Shown here: one piece after another, positions 13,230-25,110 of the stretch | Layout: every line of letters begins with the position of its first letter | How positions within the stretch are numbered: the stretch's first letter is position 1 | Origin: Balaenoptera acutorostrata | Lineage: Eukaryota; Chordata; Mammalia; Artiodactyla; Balaenopteridae | Direction of reading: 5' to 3' | DNA length: 64,000 nucleotides | NCBI RefSeq assembly: GCF_949987535.1 | Contig: NC_080078.1 | Span: forward strand, 26,804,942 to 26,868,941 | The notes under the pieces: model-generated | The model's database searches: none | Told to the model about the DNA's origin: nothing | The model's input: the letters and a program-made list of their open reading frames with translations, nothing else | Position numbers and translations under genes: made by a program

Positions 13230-13248
13230 AAAAGATCTGAGTACCTAG

Positions 13249-13550
13249 GGGCTTCCCTGGTGGCGCAGTGGTTGGGAGTCTGCCTGCCAGTGCAGGGGAC
13301 ACGGGTTCGAGCCCTGGTCCGGGAGGATCCCACGTGCCGCGGAGCGACTGAGCCCGTGAGCCACAACTGCTGAGCCTGCGCGTCTGGAGCCTGTGCTCCG
13401 CAGTGGGAGAGGTCGCGACGGTGAGAGGACGGCGCACCGCGATGAAGAGTGGCCCCCGCTTGCCGCAACTGGAGAAAGCCCTCGCACAGAAACGAAGACC
13501 CAACACAGCCAAAAATAAATAAATTAATTAAAAAAAAAAAAAAAAAAAAA
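13249..13550 (+). mobile_element. Young full-length CHR SINE
   Basis: It runs from GGCTTCCCTGGTGGCGCAGTGG, with a B box GGTTCGAGCC at 13304-13313, to a long A tail ending about 13550. It is flanked by a perfect 18-bp duplication AAAGATCTGAGTACCTAG (13231-13248 and 13551-13568). The intact duplication and many preserved CpGs point to a recent insertion. It is the only full-length CHR copy on the plus strand here. Confidence 0.97.
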
Positions 13551-13689
13551 AAAGATCTGAGTACCTAGAGGAAAACTCATGAATTAAAGTTTACCAGAAA
13601 TACTGTGCTCAATTCAATGTTTCACTGGATACTCAATTAATTGAATTACCCAAGCAACGTCTCAACTTATTTTAGCCTTTTGGAAGAAA

Positions 13690-13870
13690 CCGAGGTGGTA
13701 TGATGGACTTGGAGTAAAATTGGGTGTGTGATCTTGGGTGCTTGACTTAACTTCTCTGAGCCTTCAGCTGTAAAATCAAGATGAGAAAATGCACTTTTCA
13801 GGGCTGGGAAGAATTGATGGAGGTAATAAAGGTAATGTTCTCACACAATGCCTGGCACTAGCTGCTTATT
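13690..13870 (+). repeat. MIR SINE fragment
   Basis: It has the MIR core order: a GTGTGATCTTGGGTGCTTGAC segment, CTTCTCTGAGCCTTCAG, TGTAAAATCAAGATGAG, and CACAATGCCTGGCACTAG. Confidence 0.75.
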
Positions 13871-14374
13871 TAACGTCCACTTCTTGCCCTATCCCATCCC
13901 CATTCAGAAACCCAGACATTAAAATAGCATTACCGAATTGATTTTATAAAAAGCGTGCATTGCCGCATCGTGGAAACTGTGGTGTAAACCTCGTAGAATG
14001 ATGTGTCCCTCAGATAGAAGTACCCTCCAGTTAAAGTCTTCTCCCACCTGCACCTTTTCAACACAAGACCAAAACTGCTGCCCAAATGATTTTTAGTTGT
14101 CTGTCCTTTGCTTTCCCGTGGCTTCCTGCGTTGCTGTTCTAATTCGTCGTTTACCAGTTGCAGTTAGGGGTCTCCCTCGGAGCCTACTCGGGGCCCCCAC
14201 TTCACTAGTTCCTGGAGCCTCTTTCTGTTACAGAGGTCAGCATTAGAGTAGGTTTGCATGTAATGCGAGGACTCTACAGACACAGAAGTTTGTAAGATTT
14301 GCTGTAAGGTCGGTCTACGGATTTATTCCCAGAGTCAGTTTGGGAGGCTGGTTTGGGCATGGTCTTAAAAAGTA

Positions 14375-14960
14375 CAGTCAGTCCTCATTATGCACAGATT
14401 CTGTGTTTGTGAATTCACCTACTCGTTAAAATTTTTTCGTAACCTCAAAATCAGCACTCACAGAGCTTTTGTGGTCGTTCCTGGACATGCGCAGAGCGGT
14501 GGAAATGTGAGTCTCCCAGCGCACGCGGTCCCCAGTTGAGGTTGAACAAGGCGATGCTTCTCATTGCAGCTCGTACTGTAAACAAGGGTCCTTTTCACAG
14601 TCTATTTATTGCCACTTTTTTCACATTTTTGTGCTTTCTGTTGGCGATTTTTGCCATTTGAAATGCCCCCTCCCCCCAGTCATGGGGCCAGAGTGCTGTC
14701 TGTGTTCCCCAGCACGAGAAGACTGATGTGCCTTACGGAGAAAATGCGTTAGAGAAGCCGCATTCGGGCATGAGTTACAGTCCGTTGTTGCTGAGTTCAG
14801 TAGTAGTGAGTCAGCAACGTATGTTAAATAAGGTATCTTTAAACAGAAGTACCCGTAAAACAAGAGTGTGTGTTGATTGGTTTAAGAAAGTGCTGTGGCC
14901 GAAGGCTCGCAGGAACCTAGCTCTGGTCTCCCCTGGGGAGCAGTGGTTCCCTGTTGGAGG
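14375..14960 (+). mobile_element. Tigger-like (pogo/Tc1-mariner) DNA transposon relic
   Basis: The left end CAGTCAGTCCTCATTATGCA directly follows a TA dinucleotide, as expected for this superfamily. Downstream text matches my memory of a Tigger consensus, including CTGTAAACAAGGGTCCTTTT and a broken passage near 14728-14790 that would encode part of the transposase N-terminal helix-turn-helix (LTEKM ... SGMSYS). The frame is destroyed by stops and indels. The right terminal repeat is not visible, so the copy is 3' truncated. The exact subfamily is uncertain. Confidence 0.7.
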
Positions 14961-14999
14961 ATGCTTGATAAAGCATCGTAAGGAGCGCGACTGCTGAGA

Positions 15000-15592
15000 C
15001 TCTGTTCCTTTCTGCCTTCATTCCTCCTCCGCGGTGTTCCACCCCGTGCCCTTAGGCAAAAGGATTCTGGGCTGCCTACTTGTTATTTGTTTTTCAGGGA
15101 GGGCTGCGAGAGAGTCCTGGCTCCTGCCGGATAGGAACACTGCTGCAGAAACGGGCTGCTGCAGGGCGCCCAGCCTTGCCTGGCCCAGCGGGCAGCCCGG
15201 GCAGTAACTGGCACAGGGGCGGTGGGCTTCTCCAAGTGCTGGGTAATTAGGTGGATGGAGACCGAGGAGCTTCATTTGGTGAGATGAGAACCAGGAGCCG
15301 TCTCCTCAGTTTATCGTGACTTTGGGCATTTGTTCTTATTACAGTTGTATGGCTAAAGGATCGAGGGTGGTTAAATTGGGTTGTATGTTGAACATCTGTG
15401 CCTATAATTCCTACAGCTGTTGAATTTGACTTTCGTTGAAGGTGATTTGTCTTTATTTCTTCTTTTTCTTGATACCATATTTCTGCAGATGAATCCTCTC
15501 GTTGTAGATTTCCATCTTACCTTTTCTGTTGTGTGGTGAGGTTTGAGAAAACCCAGGATGTGTGGTTCACCTTGGCAGCCTCTTCATTTCAG
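15000..15592. other. Unique sequence, GC-moderate
   Basis: No repeat is recognised. It ends in a pyrimidine-rich acceptor-like stretch (CCTCTTCATTTCAG) ahead of the candidate exon at 15593. Confidence 0.35.
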
Positions 15593-15692
15593 CAGAATTT
15601 AACTTGCATATTGGTCCCTTTAGAAGAGAAGGGGCCTGGGATGGGAGAGAAGAGTAAAAAGCTATGGAAGATTCACTTAATGCCTTTGGCAG
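15593..15692 (+). CDS. Weak candidate internal exon, protein unknown
   Basis: The stretch is bounded by an acceptor (CTCTTCATTTCAG) and a donor (GGCAG|GTACTT). Only one of three frames is open. It gives 33 codons (start QNLTCILVPLEEKG, end KKLWKIHLMPLA) and leaves one base, so the exon would enter in phase 0 and leave after one base of a codon. That exit phase is compatible with the candidate at 46508-46624. No domain is recognised. A chance 100-nt open segment between splice-like sites is quite possible in 64 kb, and the distance to the next candidate (about 31 kb) is large though not unusual for mammalian introns. Confidence 0.2.
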
Positions 15693-17084
15693 GTACTTGG
15701 AGAAAGCAACGTGCAGCAGATTTGGTTGAAGGGCACTTGCCGTCCCATTACGCAGTCTTTCTTTTCACCTCTGTACACGTAACACATAGTCCAGCCTTTC
15801 CCAAGTGGAGCCCACAGTTAAGGAAAGTGTCACTTTTAGATCTGTTAGGCTAATCAGATCCCTGGATTCACTGAGCAGCTCTGACCAGTCATTTGGCGTG
15901 GGGACACCTTCATGGCTGGGTGACAGTGAAGACAGGCGGCAGTGGATGTGGTGGACAGGCTGTGCCCTAGCAGATCGCACGGCTGGCACATCGCTACCTT
16001 CACGTACCTGCCTGGGAGCTTGTTGCACAGACACGGCCACTCTGACTTTCATGTGGGTGGGTGTGTGCAACTACATCAGGCTGAGAGCGATGGATGCCCT
16101 GCCTCGCTGGCCCAGAGGGCTTATCCCCTTCTGTGACCGCTGTGTTGACGGGACTGTATCAGTATTAAGTACTGAAACTGACAGGCCTTGGACAACTTCA
16201 GACATGGCTTCCTGCACTTTCCAGACACATCCTTATCTTTCAGATGGGCGGGAGTCATCTGTTTCATTTCTTGGCAGAGAACAGCCTTTATCCATTGGTG
16301 CCTTTACTTCCTCGTCTGTAGAGGGTCACATTTAGTAAGAGTGGCAGAGGAACTTCATCTGCATGGTTTTCTGAGAAATCTTTCAACTGAAATTCCGTAG
16401 TGAGATTATCTCTAAGTATTCTGGATAACTTCAGTCAAGCAGAAACAAGGAAATACTTCATTTGAGACCACCACGTGTACGTATATATATATATTTTAAG
16501 TAGTAGTAGTAGTATTTGTCCTGGAAAATATCTATCATAGACTGTTCTTAAAAATCTGTTGTTGTTTAAATTATCCTCTTCTTTCTCATGAAATTACTGA
16601 GAATTAATGTAGGAAGGATCTTCCTTCCTCCCCATTACCTGTACTTGTACTGTGTTGGGCTATATTTAAAGGAGAGATTCGTTTTGATGTACAAATAAAG
16701 TAAGAGTTTCAGTTTTTATATATATGTATAAAATTCTAGTATGATACCTGGTGATACAAAGATTTAATGCCTCTGAATGAGGAAATATACACATAAAAAC
16801 CATGGGGCAGGATCTGAATGGCACAGATGGCTATATTTTGTTGATGTTAACTCCTTAGAGAACTCTTTACAGGCAGTTCGTAGTCATTTTTAGTATTGCT
16901 ACAGAAACACTTTAATGGAATACTGTTTGGAAAATTATATTTTTAAGTGGAGATAAAATGTTTTCAGTAAAGTATTTTAGGTACATTTAAAGACTTTCCT
17001 CTAAATTTTCGTTAGATTTCTAATTCGAGTAAAGGGAGCTTTATCCCTCCTAGTCTAGTCCTTCCCTTACCTTTTTTTAAATGA
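15693..17084. other. Unique sequence
   Basis: A plus-strand open frame of 176 codons (15805-16335) overlaps other frames of similar length and has no family features. A (TA)n followed by (TAG)n simple repeat lies near 16482-16515. Confidence 0.4.
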
Positions 17085-17427
17085 CTTTTTAAAAATTAAT
17101 TAATTAATTAATTAATTTTTGGCTGCGTTGGGTCTTCGTTGCTGCATGCGGGCTTTCCCTAGTTGCGGCGAGCAGGGGCTACTCTTTGTTGTGGTGTGTG
17201 GGCGTCTCATTGCGGTGGCTTCTCTTGTTGCGTAGCACGGGCTCTAGGTGCACGGGCTTCAGTAGTTGTGGCATGTGGGCTTCAGTAGTTGTGGCTCACA
17301 GGCTCATTAGTTGTGGCACACGGGCTTAGTTTCTCTGTGGCATGTGGTATCTTCCCGGACCAGGGCTCGAACCCATGTCCCCTGCATTGGCAGGCGATTC
17401 TTAACCACTGCGCCACCAGGAAAGTCC
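17085..17427 (-). mobile_element. Full-length CHR SINE
   Basis: On the plus strand it starts with a (TTAA)n-type tail and GGCTGCGTTGGGTCTTCG and ends CGCCACCAGGAAAGTCC. Flanks CCTTCCCTTACC (17060-17071) and CCTTCCCTTCCC (17428-17439) look like an imperfect duplication. Confidence 0.9.
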
Positions 17428-17449
17428 CCTTCCCTTCCCTTTTAAATGC

Positions 17450-18344
17450 TTGCAAGTATTTTGAAAAGTGATTATGTTAGAGCTTGATCTTTGTCTTCTA
17501 TCTTGATAAATCGAATACTCCTAATGCCGCAATTTAGTAGCATCAGCAAACAGCTGCCCCTAGGAGTCAAGATCTTTCTTCATAATTCATGTTTGGACAG
17601 GAAAGTGTACCTGGTAATGAATCTTGATTATCTAAACTGCTAGGGGTGGACCAAGGGTATGATAATATACTGGTTTGCCCTCAGGCCCCAGCTCTTCTTT
17701 GAGAGCTTACTTACTGATGAGGAAAAACAAACCCAAACAGAATTCATAACTAGGTAGTTGCCTTGGGAAAACAACAGCTCATGAAATGTTTTGAATTTCT
17801 TAGGCTAAACAAAAGAGAACTTAACTAAAACTCACAGGTTAGAATCAACTACGGTATTGTATCTGGGCTCCCCTGAATGACTTAGTCCTTTATCTCCCTA
17901 ATCCTTGCATCACTCCCAGGAGGCACACAGCGTCAAGCAGGTTCTGTTTGGCCAGGCAGTTAGCTACTACTCTGTCTTTGATATTAAGTGGCGTAATCAT
18001 TCCATGTTCTCCAGAAATGTATAGCTTTTCCGAAGCCAACTCACTCCCTACACACATACAATATTAAGTTTGGGTTAGTGGGAGGGTAGATTCTCTGTGC
18101 TCAGAGGAAAGGGGCAGAAAGTGGAGATTATTTTTCTTTGCACCCCAGTCCCCACCATAGAGTTTCTGGTTTTATGACTTCACGTTAGAGAATGTGGTTA
18201 AAATAGTCCATGATATTTGTTGAGTCTTGCTCTGTGACCTGGTCAGTTTTTATAAATATTCCAAGTGTGTTTGAAAGGAGAGTACAGTTTTCCAATCTTG
18301 AAGTATAGGGTTCCATACGTCCAGATCAAGCTTGTTATATGTGA
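17450..18344. other. Unique sequence
   Basis: No exon or repeat could be supported. Confidence 0.4.
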
Positions 18345-18780
18345 TTCTGATCTTTTATTTATTTACTCATTATTTGCCTTTGCTTAATCTATAAGTTGTT
18401 AATTGGGATTTGGGGGGTTTTTTTTTAGCTCCTACTGTGGTTTTGAAATTGTTGGCTTATAATTCTGTCGGTTTTTGGTTTGGGGCAGGTTAATCTTATT
18501 GTTCTAATTAGTGGTTTGTTGTTGTTGTTGCCCTGAACTCAATTTTGTCTGATATAACTTAATCAGACCCAAATTTTCCCCTTTTGGTTAGTATTTGCTT
18601 CATATCTTTTCTAGCCTCTTACTTTCAACCTTTCTGCGTCGCTTTAGATGTGTCTTTTGTGAATAGCAAATAGGTGCACACTTGCTTTTCTTCAATCAGA
18701 GAATCTCTGTCTTTTAGATGGTGAATTTGGTCAAGTTATCTTTGCTATTCACTATGCTTGCTTCTTTGTTCTTAACACCC
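18345..18780 (-). repeat. Old antisense L1 fragment
   Basis: The plus-strand text (a TCCTACTGTGGTTTTGAAAT passage, then TTTTGTCTGATATAACTTAA, then a GTCTTTTGTGAATAGCAAAT segment) parallels the antisense L1 endonuclease region also seen at about 3100-3300 and 58380-58520. Confidence 0.6.
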
Positions 18781-19286
18781 CCTTGTGGAGCAGGCTTGAG
18801 GTGTGATTTCTCTTACAGACTTTTCTCTTCCCACCCACGGCCTTAGGCGGGGACAGACTTGGTTGCCACATCTCCAGGCCAGTTGGTGAGTCTCTTTTAT
18901 GTGCCCAGCTCTGTGCAGGGCCCTCAGTCCTGCTTCTTGCCCCACACGGGCCTGAAACTGTGTCTGAGTCTCTGGCTTCTGGCTGTTAGGGCCTGTGCCC
19001 AGGTCTCATCCTCCCTGGGGCTGCCCCAGCCCGCTCTTGCTCTTAACCCCTGGCTTCAAGTTCTCGCTCATTCTCGCTCATTTCTGACACCTGAGGATTT
19101 CTTTTTCTTCCCTTTAAGCTCAGCTGTACATTAAAAAAAAAAAGAAAAAATGTCTTGGTTTCCTTTCTTGAGTGCTCCCTGCAGTTCTAGTGGGACGAGG
19201 CTCTGCGTTTCTGCACCGGCTCGGCACCCTGCCCCACCCATATGTGGCTGAAGATCTTTCTGTAATGTTGGTGTTAGGCCTTTCTT
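18781..19286. other. Unique GC-moderate sequence
   Basis: No gene recognised. A short local duplication (TTCTCGCTCA twice) lies near 19061-19081. Confidence 0.35.
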
Positions 19287-19558
19287 TTTTTTTGGCCGTG
19301 TTGGGTCTTCGTTTCTGTGCGAGGGCTTTCTCTAGTTGCGGCGCGAGCGGGGGCCACTTTTCATCGCGGTGCGCGAGCCTCTCACTGTCGCGGCCTCTCT
19401 TGTTGCGGAGCACAGCCTCCAGGCGCGCAGGCTCAGTAATTGTGGCTCACGGGCCTAGTTGCTCCGCGGCGTGTGGGATCTTCCTGGACCAGGGCCCGAA
19501 CCCGTGTCCCCTGCATCGGCAGGCAGATTCTCAACCACTGCGCCACCAGGGAAGCCCC
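19287..19558 (-). mobile_element. CHR SINE
   Basis: It runs from TTTTTGGCCGTGTTGGGTC to CGCCACCAGGGAAGCCCC. An 11-bp duplication AGGCCTTTCTT flanks it (19276-19286 and 19559-19569). Its CpG content is high, suggesting modest age. Confidence 0.93.
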
Positions 19559-19974
19559 AGGCCTTTCTTGTCCTTACCTGGGGGACTACTTTTACCTCGG
19601 ACAGAGCTCTTTTGTATTATGTAACACGTATTCCAAGTGGAAAGCAGCCACATTTCTCTGTTGGTGTGAACTGGTTGGTGTGGTGTCTTGTGTTCATTTA
19701 CTGATGCGTGACTCCGTCCAGATTATACCACGTGTCAGATGTTTGCCAGGCTGGAGGATTGGGGGCGGGGGGATGGGACCTGTGGTTCATTGAGTTTTTT
19801 GGCAACCCTGGTTTGCTTTCAGAGAACAGCCACAAAATCTTGAGTTTGGGGATACCTTTGCTCTGTTTATTGTTTGAACTCCTTCTCTCCATGAGAGTGA
19901 AAGTTCCAAAGGGGCCAAATTCTGGTCGAGATGTCTTAGCTTATGCTTAGACCTCATCTTAATTATCCCAGAAA

Positions 19975-20190
19975 AATAAAATTAGAGGAATTTGACATAT
20001 AAGTGATATCAATATGGTATCACTTACATGTGGAATCTAAAAAAAATTATATAAATGAACTTTTTTACAAAACAGCAGTAGACTCACAGACATAGAAAGA
20101 TTTATGGTTACCAAAGGGGATAGTGGGGGTAGGGGGGATGGGAAGAAGGGGGGCAGATAAATTAGGAGTTTGGGGGAAAAAATAGAGGAA
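19975..20190 (+). repeat. L1 3'-region fragment
   Basis: The passages GTATCACTTACATGTGGAAT and GACTCACAGACATAGAAAGA match the L1 3' part also present at 29990-30070 (ATCACTTATATATGGCATCT, GACTCACAGACATAGAGAAC). Confidence 0.7.
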
Positions 20191-20504
20191 TTTGGCCTAT
20201 GGCATGTCAAATGTTCTATTTTACTTTGTTTTCCATATGAAAAAGAAAAGGGGATATTTAGGTTCGTCAAAGTGTGTTGTTATAGCAGCTTGAGAGAGCT
20301 GGAAAAGCAACGGAAGTGGAAATGAATTTATGTTAAATCTTTTACCTTCATTAAGCCGTTTGGGGAGCCAGGCTAGGAAACCAGAGGGTAACCCATTGTG
20401 GCATAGTCACCAGACAGGGGAATACAATGGTGAGTCTCGGGCCATGGTAAACTCACGTTGGCTCTCTGAGGGGTGTGGGGAGGGGAGAGGCTCCTGCGGT
20501 CCAG

Positions 20505-22660
20505 TTGTTGGTTTGGTTGAATTTTTTATTGAGGAAAACTGTTAAAGATACACAGGAAAGATGGAAGAATGTAATGAATCCTTCTGGGTACTCACCCCCT
20601 CCCCTTTCAGCCACTATTATAGCCAGTCCTATTTCATGTCCACCAATACCTACTCTCTCTCTTTTTGTTTTATTTTGAAGCATATTATAGACACCATATC
20701 ATATTCATTGATTCTTATTTCAGTGTATCTCTCAAAGACAAATTCTTTTTTTAAAAAAACATAGCCACAATGCTATTACTGCTTTTAAAAAAAATAGATC
20801 TTTAACATCATCAAATATTCACTTACTGTTAAAATTTCTAATTATCTCACAAGTGTCGTGAGGTTTTCTTTTTCCATTTGAGTCAAGATCCACATAAGGG
20901 CCACACACTGTGACTGTTGAAATGTCTATTATGTCTCTTATTCTGTAGCTCTCTTTCTCTCATTTGTTGAAAAAACAGGGTCATTTGTCCTGTAGTTTCT
21001 TGCAGCCCTGATTTTACTGATTGTATCCCCTTGTGTTGTCTTATATATTCTTCTGTCCTCCTGTTTCCTGTAAACTACTTATTAAATCTAGAGGCTTGAT
21101 CCAAATAAGATTTGATTTGGTCAGGATGCAAGACCCCTTCATAGGTGTCATTGTGTTTGTCCATCGGGAAGCCCATGGTGTTTGGTATCTCTCCTTTTGT
21201 GATGTGACAGCTGTTAATGATTAACCTAGATCCATTATTTCATTAGAGGTTGCAATAGGGTGATACTGTAATTCTGGCATTCCTGTTTCCTTTATTTGTT
21301 GGAATACATTCATAAAGAGGAACTCTCACTTATCTGCTATATGTGGTTTACAATTGGTATAGGAAAAGCAGAATATGTGTTTGATTCTTTCCTTTCATTT
21401 ATTGCTCTTTTAAAAAGTAAGTTGATTTACTAGAATTGTCCAATTGTGACCAGTCAGTTAGCTATTTTGGTTTGCTATCACTGTGAACTCATGGACATAA
21501 TGGCACATAAACACCTACAATGCAATTCACCCAGGTGCAGTTTTAACCCTTACTAATGATCCAGTTCTCCCAGCTTTGCAAGTGAGAGCCTCTTGAGGTT
21601 GGCCAAGTCCTTTTGACCTGCCCTGTGACAGACAAGATGTTCCAGGTTCATCTGGTACATGCTCTGCCCCAGGCCTGGAGTCAACACTCCTCTACGGAGC
21701 TCTGGTTACTTTTCATGGAAAATGGTATTTCAAGACCACAGTCAGGGTGCCAGAGTGCTCACTGTGCTGAGTTGGTCATTGTTTTTGAGCCTTTACAATA
21801 GACAGAGCTAAGAAAAACATCTTCCTTTCTTTCAGATAAAAGTCCATCGTGAGTTCAAACTGGCATTTCTGACTCAACATCAGGACTAAAGTTTTTTTAC
21901 TTAACCTCTTTGGTCTTACATATATCTTCTTTCTCCCATACCAAGAATCCTGGTTCTCAGTGATACTGGGAAGGGTGGCAGTAGAGTATCATATAATTAT
22001 TCATCTGTTTTATCTCATGGTATATACCCAGCAGTCTTGGAATAACCAACCAGTGCAGTCACTACCAGTGTGATACAGAACAGTTCAGACTTTTGCAGTT
22101 CTGTTTGGCTTGAGCTGTTGCCCTTGAGGGATGTACAATCTGATAGCTGTTTTAAAGCCTTTTGGATTAGTTCCCTCTCTGTGAGTTTATGCCCCAAGCT
22201 GGATACATTTAGGCTCATTTGTTTTCTTTTTAGTTCTTAGGGATCTCTTTTAATACAATTACAAAATACAATTATTTTGTAATTATTTAAAATATTGTCA
22301 TGGTTCCAAAGTCAAATTTAAAAAAGAAGATATACTGTATTCAGAAAAGTCTAGTTTTTATCCCAGTCTCCTCCACCCTGTTCTCTCCCTCCCCTTATAA
22401 GTAACTATTTTTAAAAGTGTGTGCTTTATCCTTCCATTGTTTGTTTTTCTTAATATAAACAGGTAAGTAGACATATTTATATTCTTCTATTTCTTAGATA
22501 AATTGTAATCTATATTTGCTTTTTTTTCAACTTTGCTTTTTTAATTTACCAAGATATCTGGGAGATAACATCACAGTAGTACCACAATAATACAGCACAG
22601 AGTTGGATTTTGCTTTGCTAACCAATCAGTTTTTTTCTTTTAATAGGTGAGTTTAAGCCC
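20505..22660. repeat. Old L1M-type sequence, copy 1
   Basis: Diagnostic passages are a TTGAAGCATATTATAGACACC segment, GTGACTGTTGAAATGTCTAT, a CAAGATGTTCCAGGTTCATC segment, and TTTCATGGAAAATGGTATTT. Related text recurs at 32930-34060 and 63240-64000. I recall this block from old L1 ends in many mammals. Strand is not assigned. Confidence 0.6.
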
Positions 22661-23574
22661 ATTTAAATTTATTCATATAACCGATAATGCTTGGCCTTGG
22701 TTCTGTCATTGTTTTATAGTATATATGTAGGTATAAAAGTCTTTTATATGGATAGTTTTTCTCTGTATGTCTGTTTTATTTATTCTCTCTCCCCTTTAGT
22801 ATGTTTTTTCAAGTTTTGCTTATTGTTTTTGTGGGTTTTTTTTTTTTTAAAGAGCAATTTAACATTTCTGTCCTGAGGGCTACCATATTCTAATGCCATT
22901 ATGTAATACCTTAGCCATGCCCCTTTTCACTGTCCATAAGTTCCCTCTGTTTGCATTGTGCTTGTTAAAACACCTTTGGCCAAAGCAGGTCCCATGTCAA
23001 TCTGAGATTCAAGGGGAGCAGTAAACTCACTGCACCTCTTGATGGGAAGAGCAGAAAAGTCACACTGCAAAGGGTGTACATAAAAAGAAGGAAGAATTTT
23101 TGGCCATTTTGCAGTCTGCCACAACTAACATTATATAATATTTTAATCTCGTCTATTTTTAGTCATTATTTATTGGTTCCCTACCAGTATGAGCAATATT
23201 GAAATTAGCTAATAATCTCTTATTTTCCTTGCCTTCCCTCTCCTCTGCATCTGATTTGAGGAAATACCCTTTTACTCGCCATTACTAACTATAAAGAAGG
23301 CAGCACATTCTACTCTTCTTGTATGCCTCCCTTATTCTTATGTTTTCTCTTTTAATATCTACATTGTCAGAGCCATCAGCCATATGCACTATACTCTATC
23401 CCTTATAACCATCATTTAGTGTTAGTCTTACAGGTAAATATATATTTAATGCTCACTATCAGTACTTATAATGATGTTTCTTCAGCTGGTTTGGTTGTCT
23501 GAAGCTTTTTCTCTAGTACATGTTTTAGGAAGTCATGGGAAGAATGCTTCTGGAATTCTTATTTTCTTTTTTTT

Positions 23575-23929
23575 TTAAATAAATACATAAATATATTTAT
23601 GTATTTATTATTTTTTTTGGCTGCATTGGATCATCTTTGCTGCATGCGGGCTTTCTCTAGTTACGGCGAGCGGGGGCTACTGTTCGTTGTGGTGTGCAGG
23701 CTTCTCATTGCGGTGGCTTCTCTTGTTGCAGAGCATGGGCTCTAGGCGTGCGGGCTTCAGTAGTTGTAGCACGCGGACTCAGTACTTGTGGCTCGCAGGC
23801 TCTAGAGCGCAGGCTCAGTAGTTGTGGCGCACAGGCTTAGTTGCTCCGCAGCATGTGGGATCTTCCCAGACCAGCGCTCAATCTGCATTGGCAGGCAGAT
23901 TCTTAACCACTGCGCCACTGGGGAAGCCC
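23575..23929 (-). mobile_element. CHR SINE with internal deletion
   Basis: It runs from an AT-rich tail and GGCTGCATTGGATC to GCGCCACTGGGGAAGCCC. Compared with sister copies it lacks the segment after CCAGCGCTCAA (the usual CCGTGTCCCCTG region), so the B-box side is partly deleted. Confidence 0.9.
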
Positions 23930-24219
23930 TCTTTGAGTATTTTACATATGATATTCCATTTTCTTCTGGCTTGAAGTGCTTCTCTCAAAGGCAGTCTGAC
24001 TTTTTTCCCTTCTAAATGACTTGCTCTTTTTGAACGGATGCCCCAAAGATTTTTTGCTTTAAAGTCTACTAGTTTTACTAGGATATGTCTTCAGGCTGGT
24101 TGTTTTGAATCAGTTTTCCCAGGTATGTGGTGTGTCCTTTCAGTGTGCAGTATTGCCTTTTTTGTTGTTTTTTGGGTTACCTCAGCAAAGGTGTCATGTT
24201 ATGAAATTTATTTATTTTT

Positions 24220-24572
24220 ATAACTTTATTTATTTATTTTTATTTTTGGCTGCATTGGGTCTTCATTGCTGCCTGCACACAGGCTTTTTCTAGTTGTGGT
24301 GAGCAGGGGCTACTCTTTGTTGCAGTGCGTGGGCTTCTCATTGCTGTGGCTTCTCTTGTTGAGGAGCATGGGCTCTAGGCGCACGGGCTCGGTAGTTGTG
24401 GCTAACGGGCTCCGTAGTTGTGGCTTGCGTGCTCTAAGAGTGCAGGCTCAGTAGCTGTGGCACACAGGCTTAGTTGCTCCGCGGCATGTGGGATCTTCCC
24501 GGACCAGGGCTCGAACCCACGTCCCCTGCATTGGCAGGCAGATTCTTAACCACTGCGCCAGCAGGGAAGCCC
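24220..24572 (-). mobile_element. Full-length CHR SINE
   Basis: It runs from a (TTTA)n tail and GGCTGCATTGGGTCTTC to GCGCCAGCAGGGAAGCCC. A TGTCATG word occurs on both sides (about 24191 and 24574), possibly a decayed duplication. Confidence 0.9.
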
Positions 24573-25110
24573 TGTCATGAATTTTAACTTTCAGTCTTGT
24601 TCTATTCGTTGCTTTTGTTTTTGTCCATGAGAACTGCTATTGTATCTGTTTGAATCTTCTTTGCTTGTCTTCTGTCACTTAGTTTCTAATCATTTTTAAC
24701 CTCTTTGTTTCTTTTTGGTTTAAAATTTTTCCTCTTTTTCATCATCTCTGTCTCTTAAGGCATGTTGCATCTATTCATTCTTGTATTCTTTCTAATTTAG
24801 TCTGCATTTATAAAATGATTTCTTTCATATCAAATTCTTTCTTGAGTTCTAATGTTTTCTTGAGTACCATCCCCTCATTTCTGAGTATTTCTAGTTCTGA
24901 TTTTGTTCTCACATATATTATATCATTCTCTTAAATTTTTACAGTTCATTTCAAAATATTAGGCACAGCTTTCATCCCCTTTGTAGGCATGTCTTTCTGG
25001 CATGCTTTCGTTGGCCATAGGGATAATTTCTTTGCTTCTTTTTTAATAACTTCCTATGGGATTTGAACACAATCCTTTTCTGTTACTCATTTTGACTGTT
25101 TTTTTTTTTA

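Larger units (their letters stand above)
22680..25110 (-). repeat. Old antisense L1/HAL1-like mosaic
   Basis: The plus strand shows T-rich L1 antisense text before, between and after two CHR SINEs, for example a TATTCCATTTTCTTCTGGCTT passage near 23951 and a TTCTAATTTAGTCTGC passage near 24790. A purine-rich block at about 22930-23120 does not fit L1 and may be an insert of unknown origin. Confidence 0.45.

Noticed and set aside
13138..13512. Overlapping open frames of 80-124 codons on the minus strand
   Set aside because: They lie within the CHR SINE. The same frames recur at 19172-19624, 46001-46570 and 61499-61855, all inside SINE copies. They reflect the GC-rich SINE sequence and are not genes.
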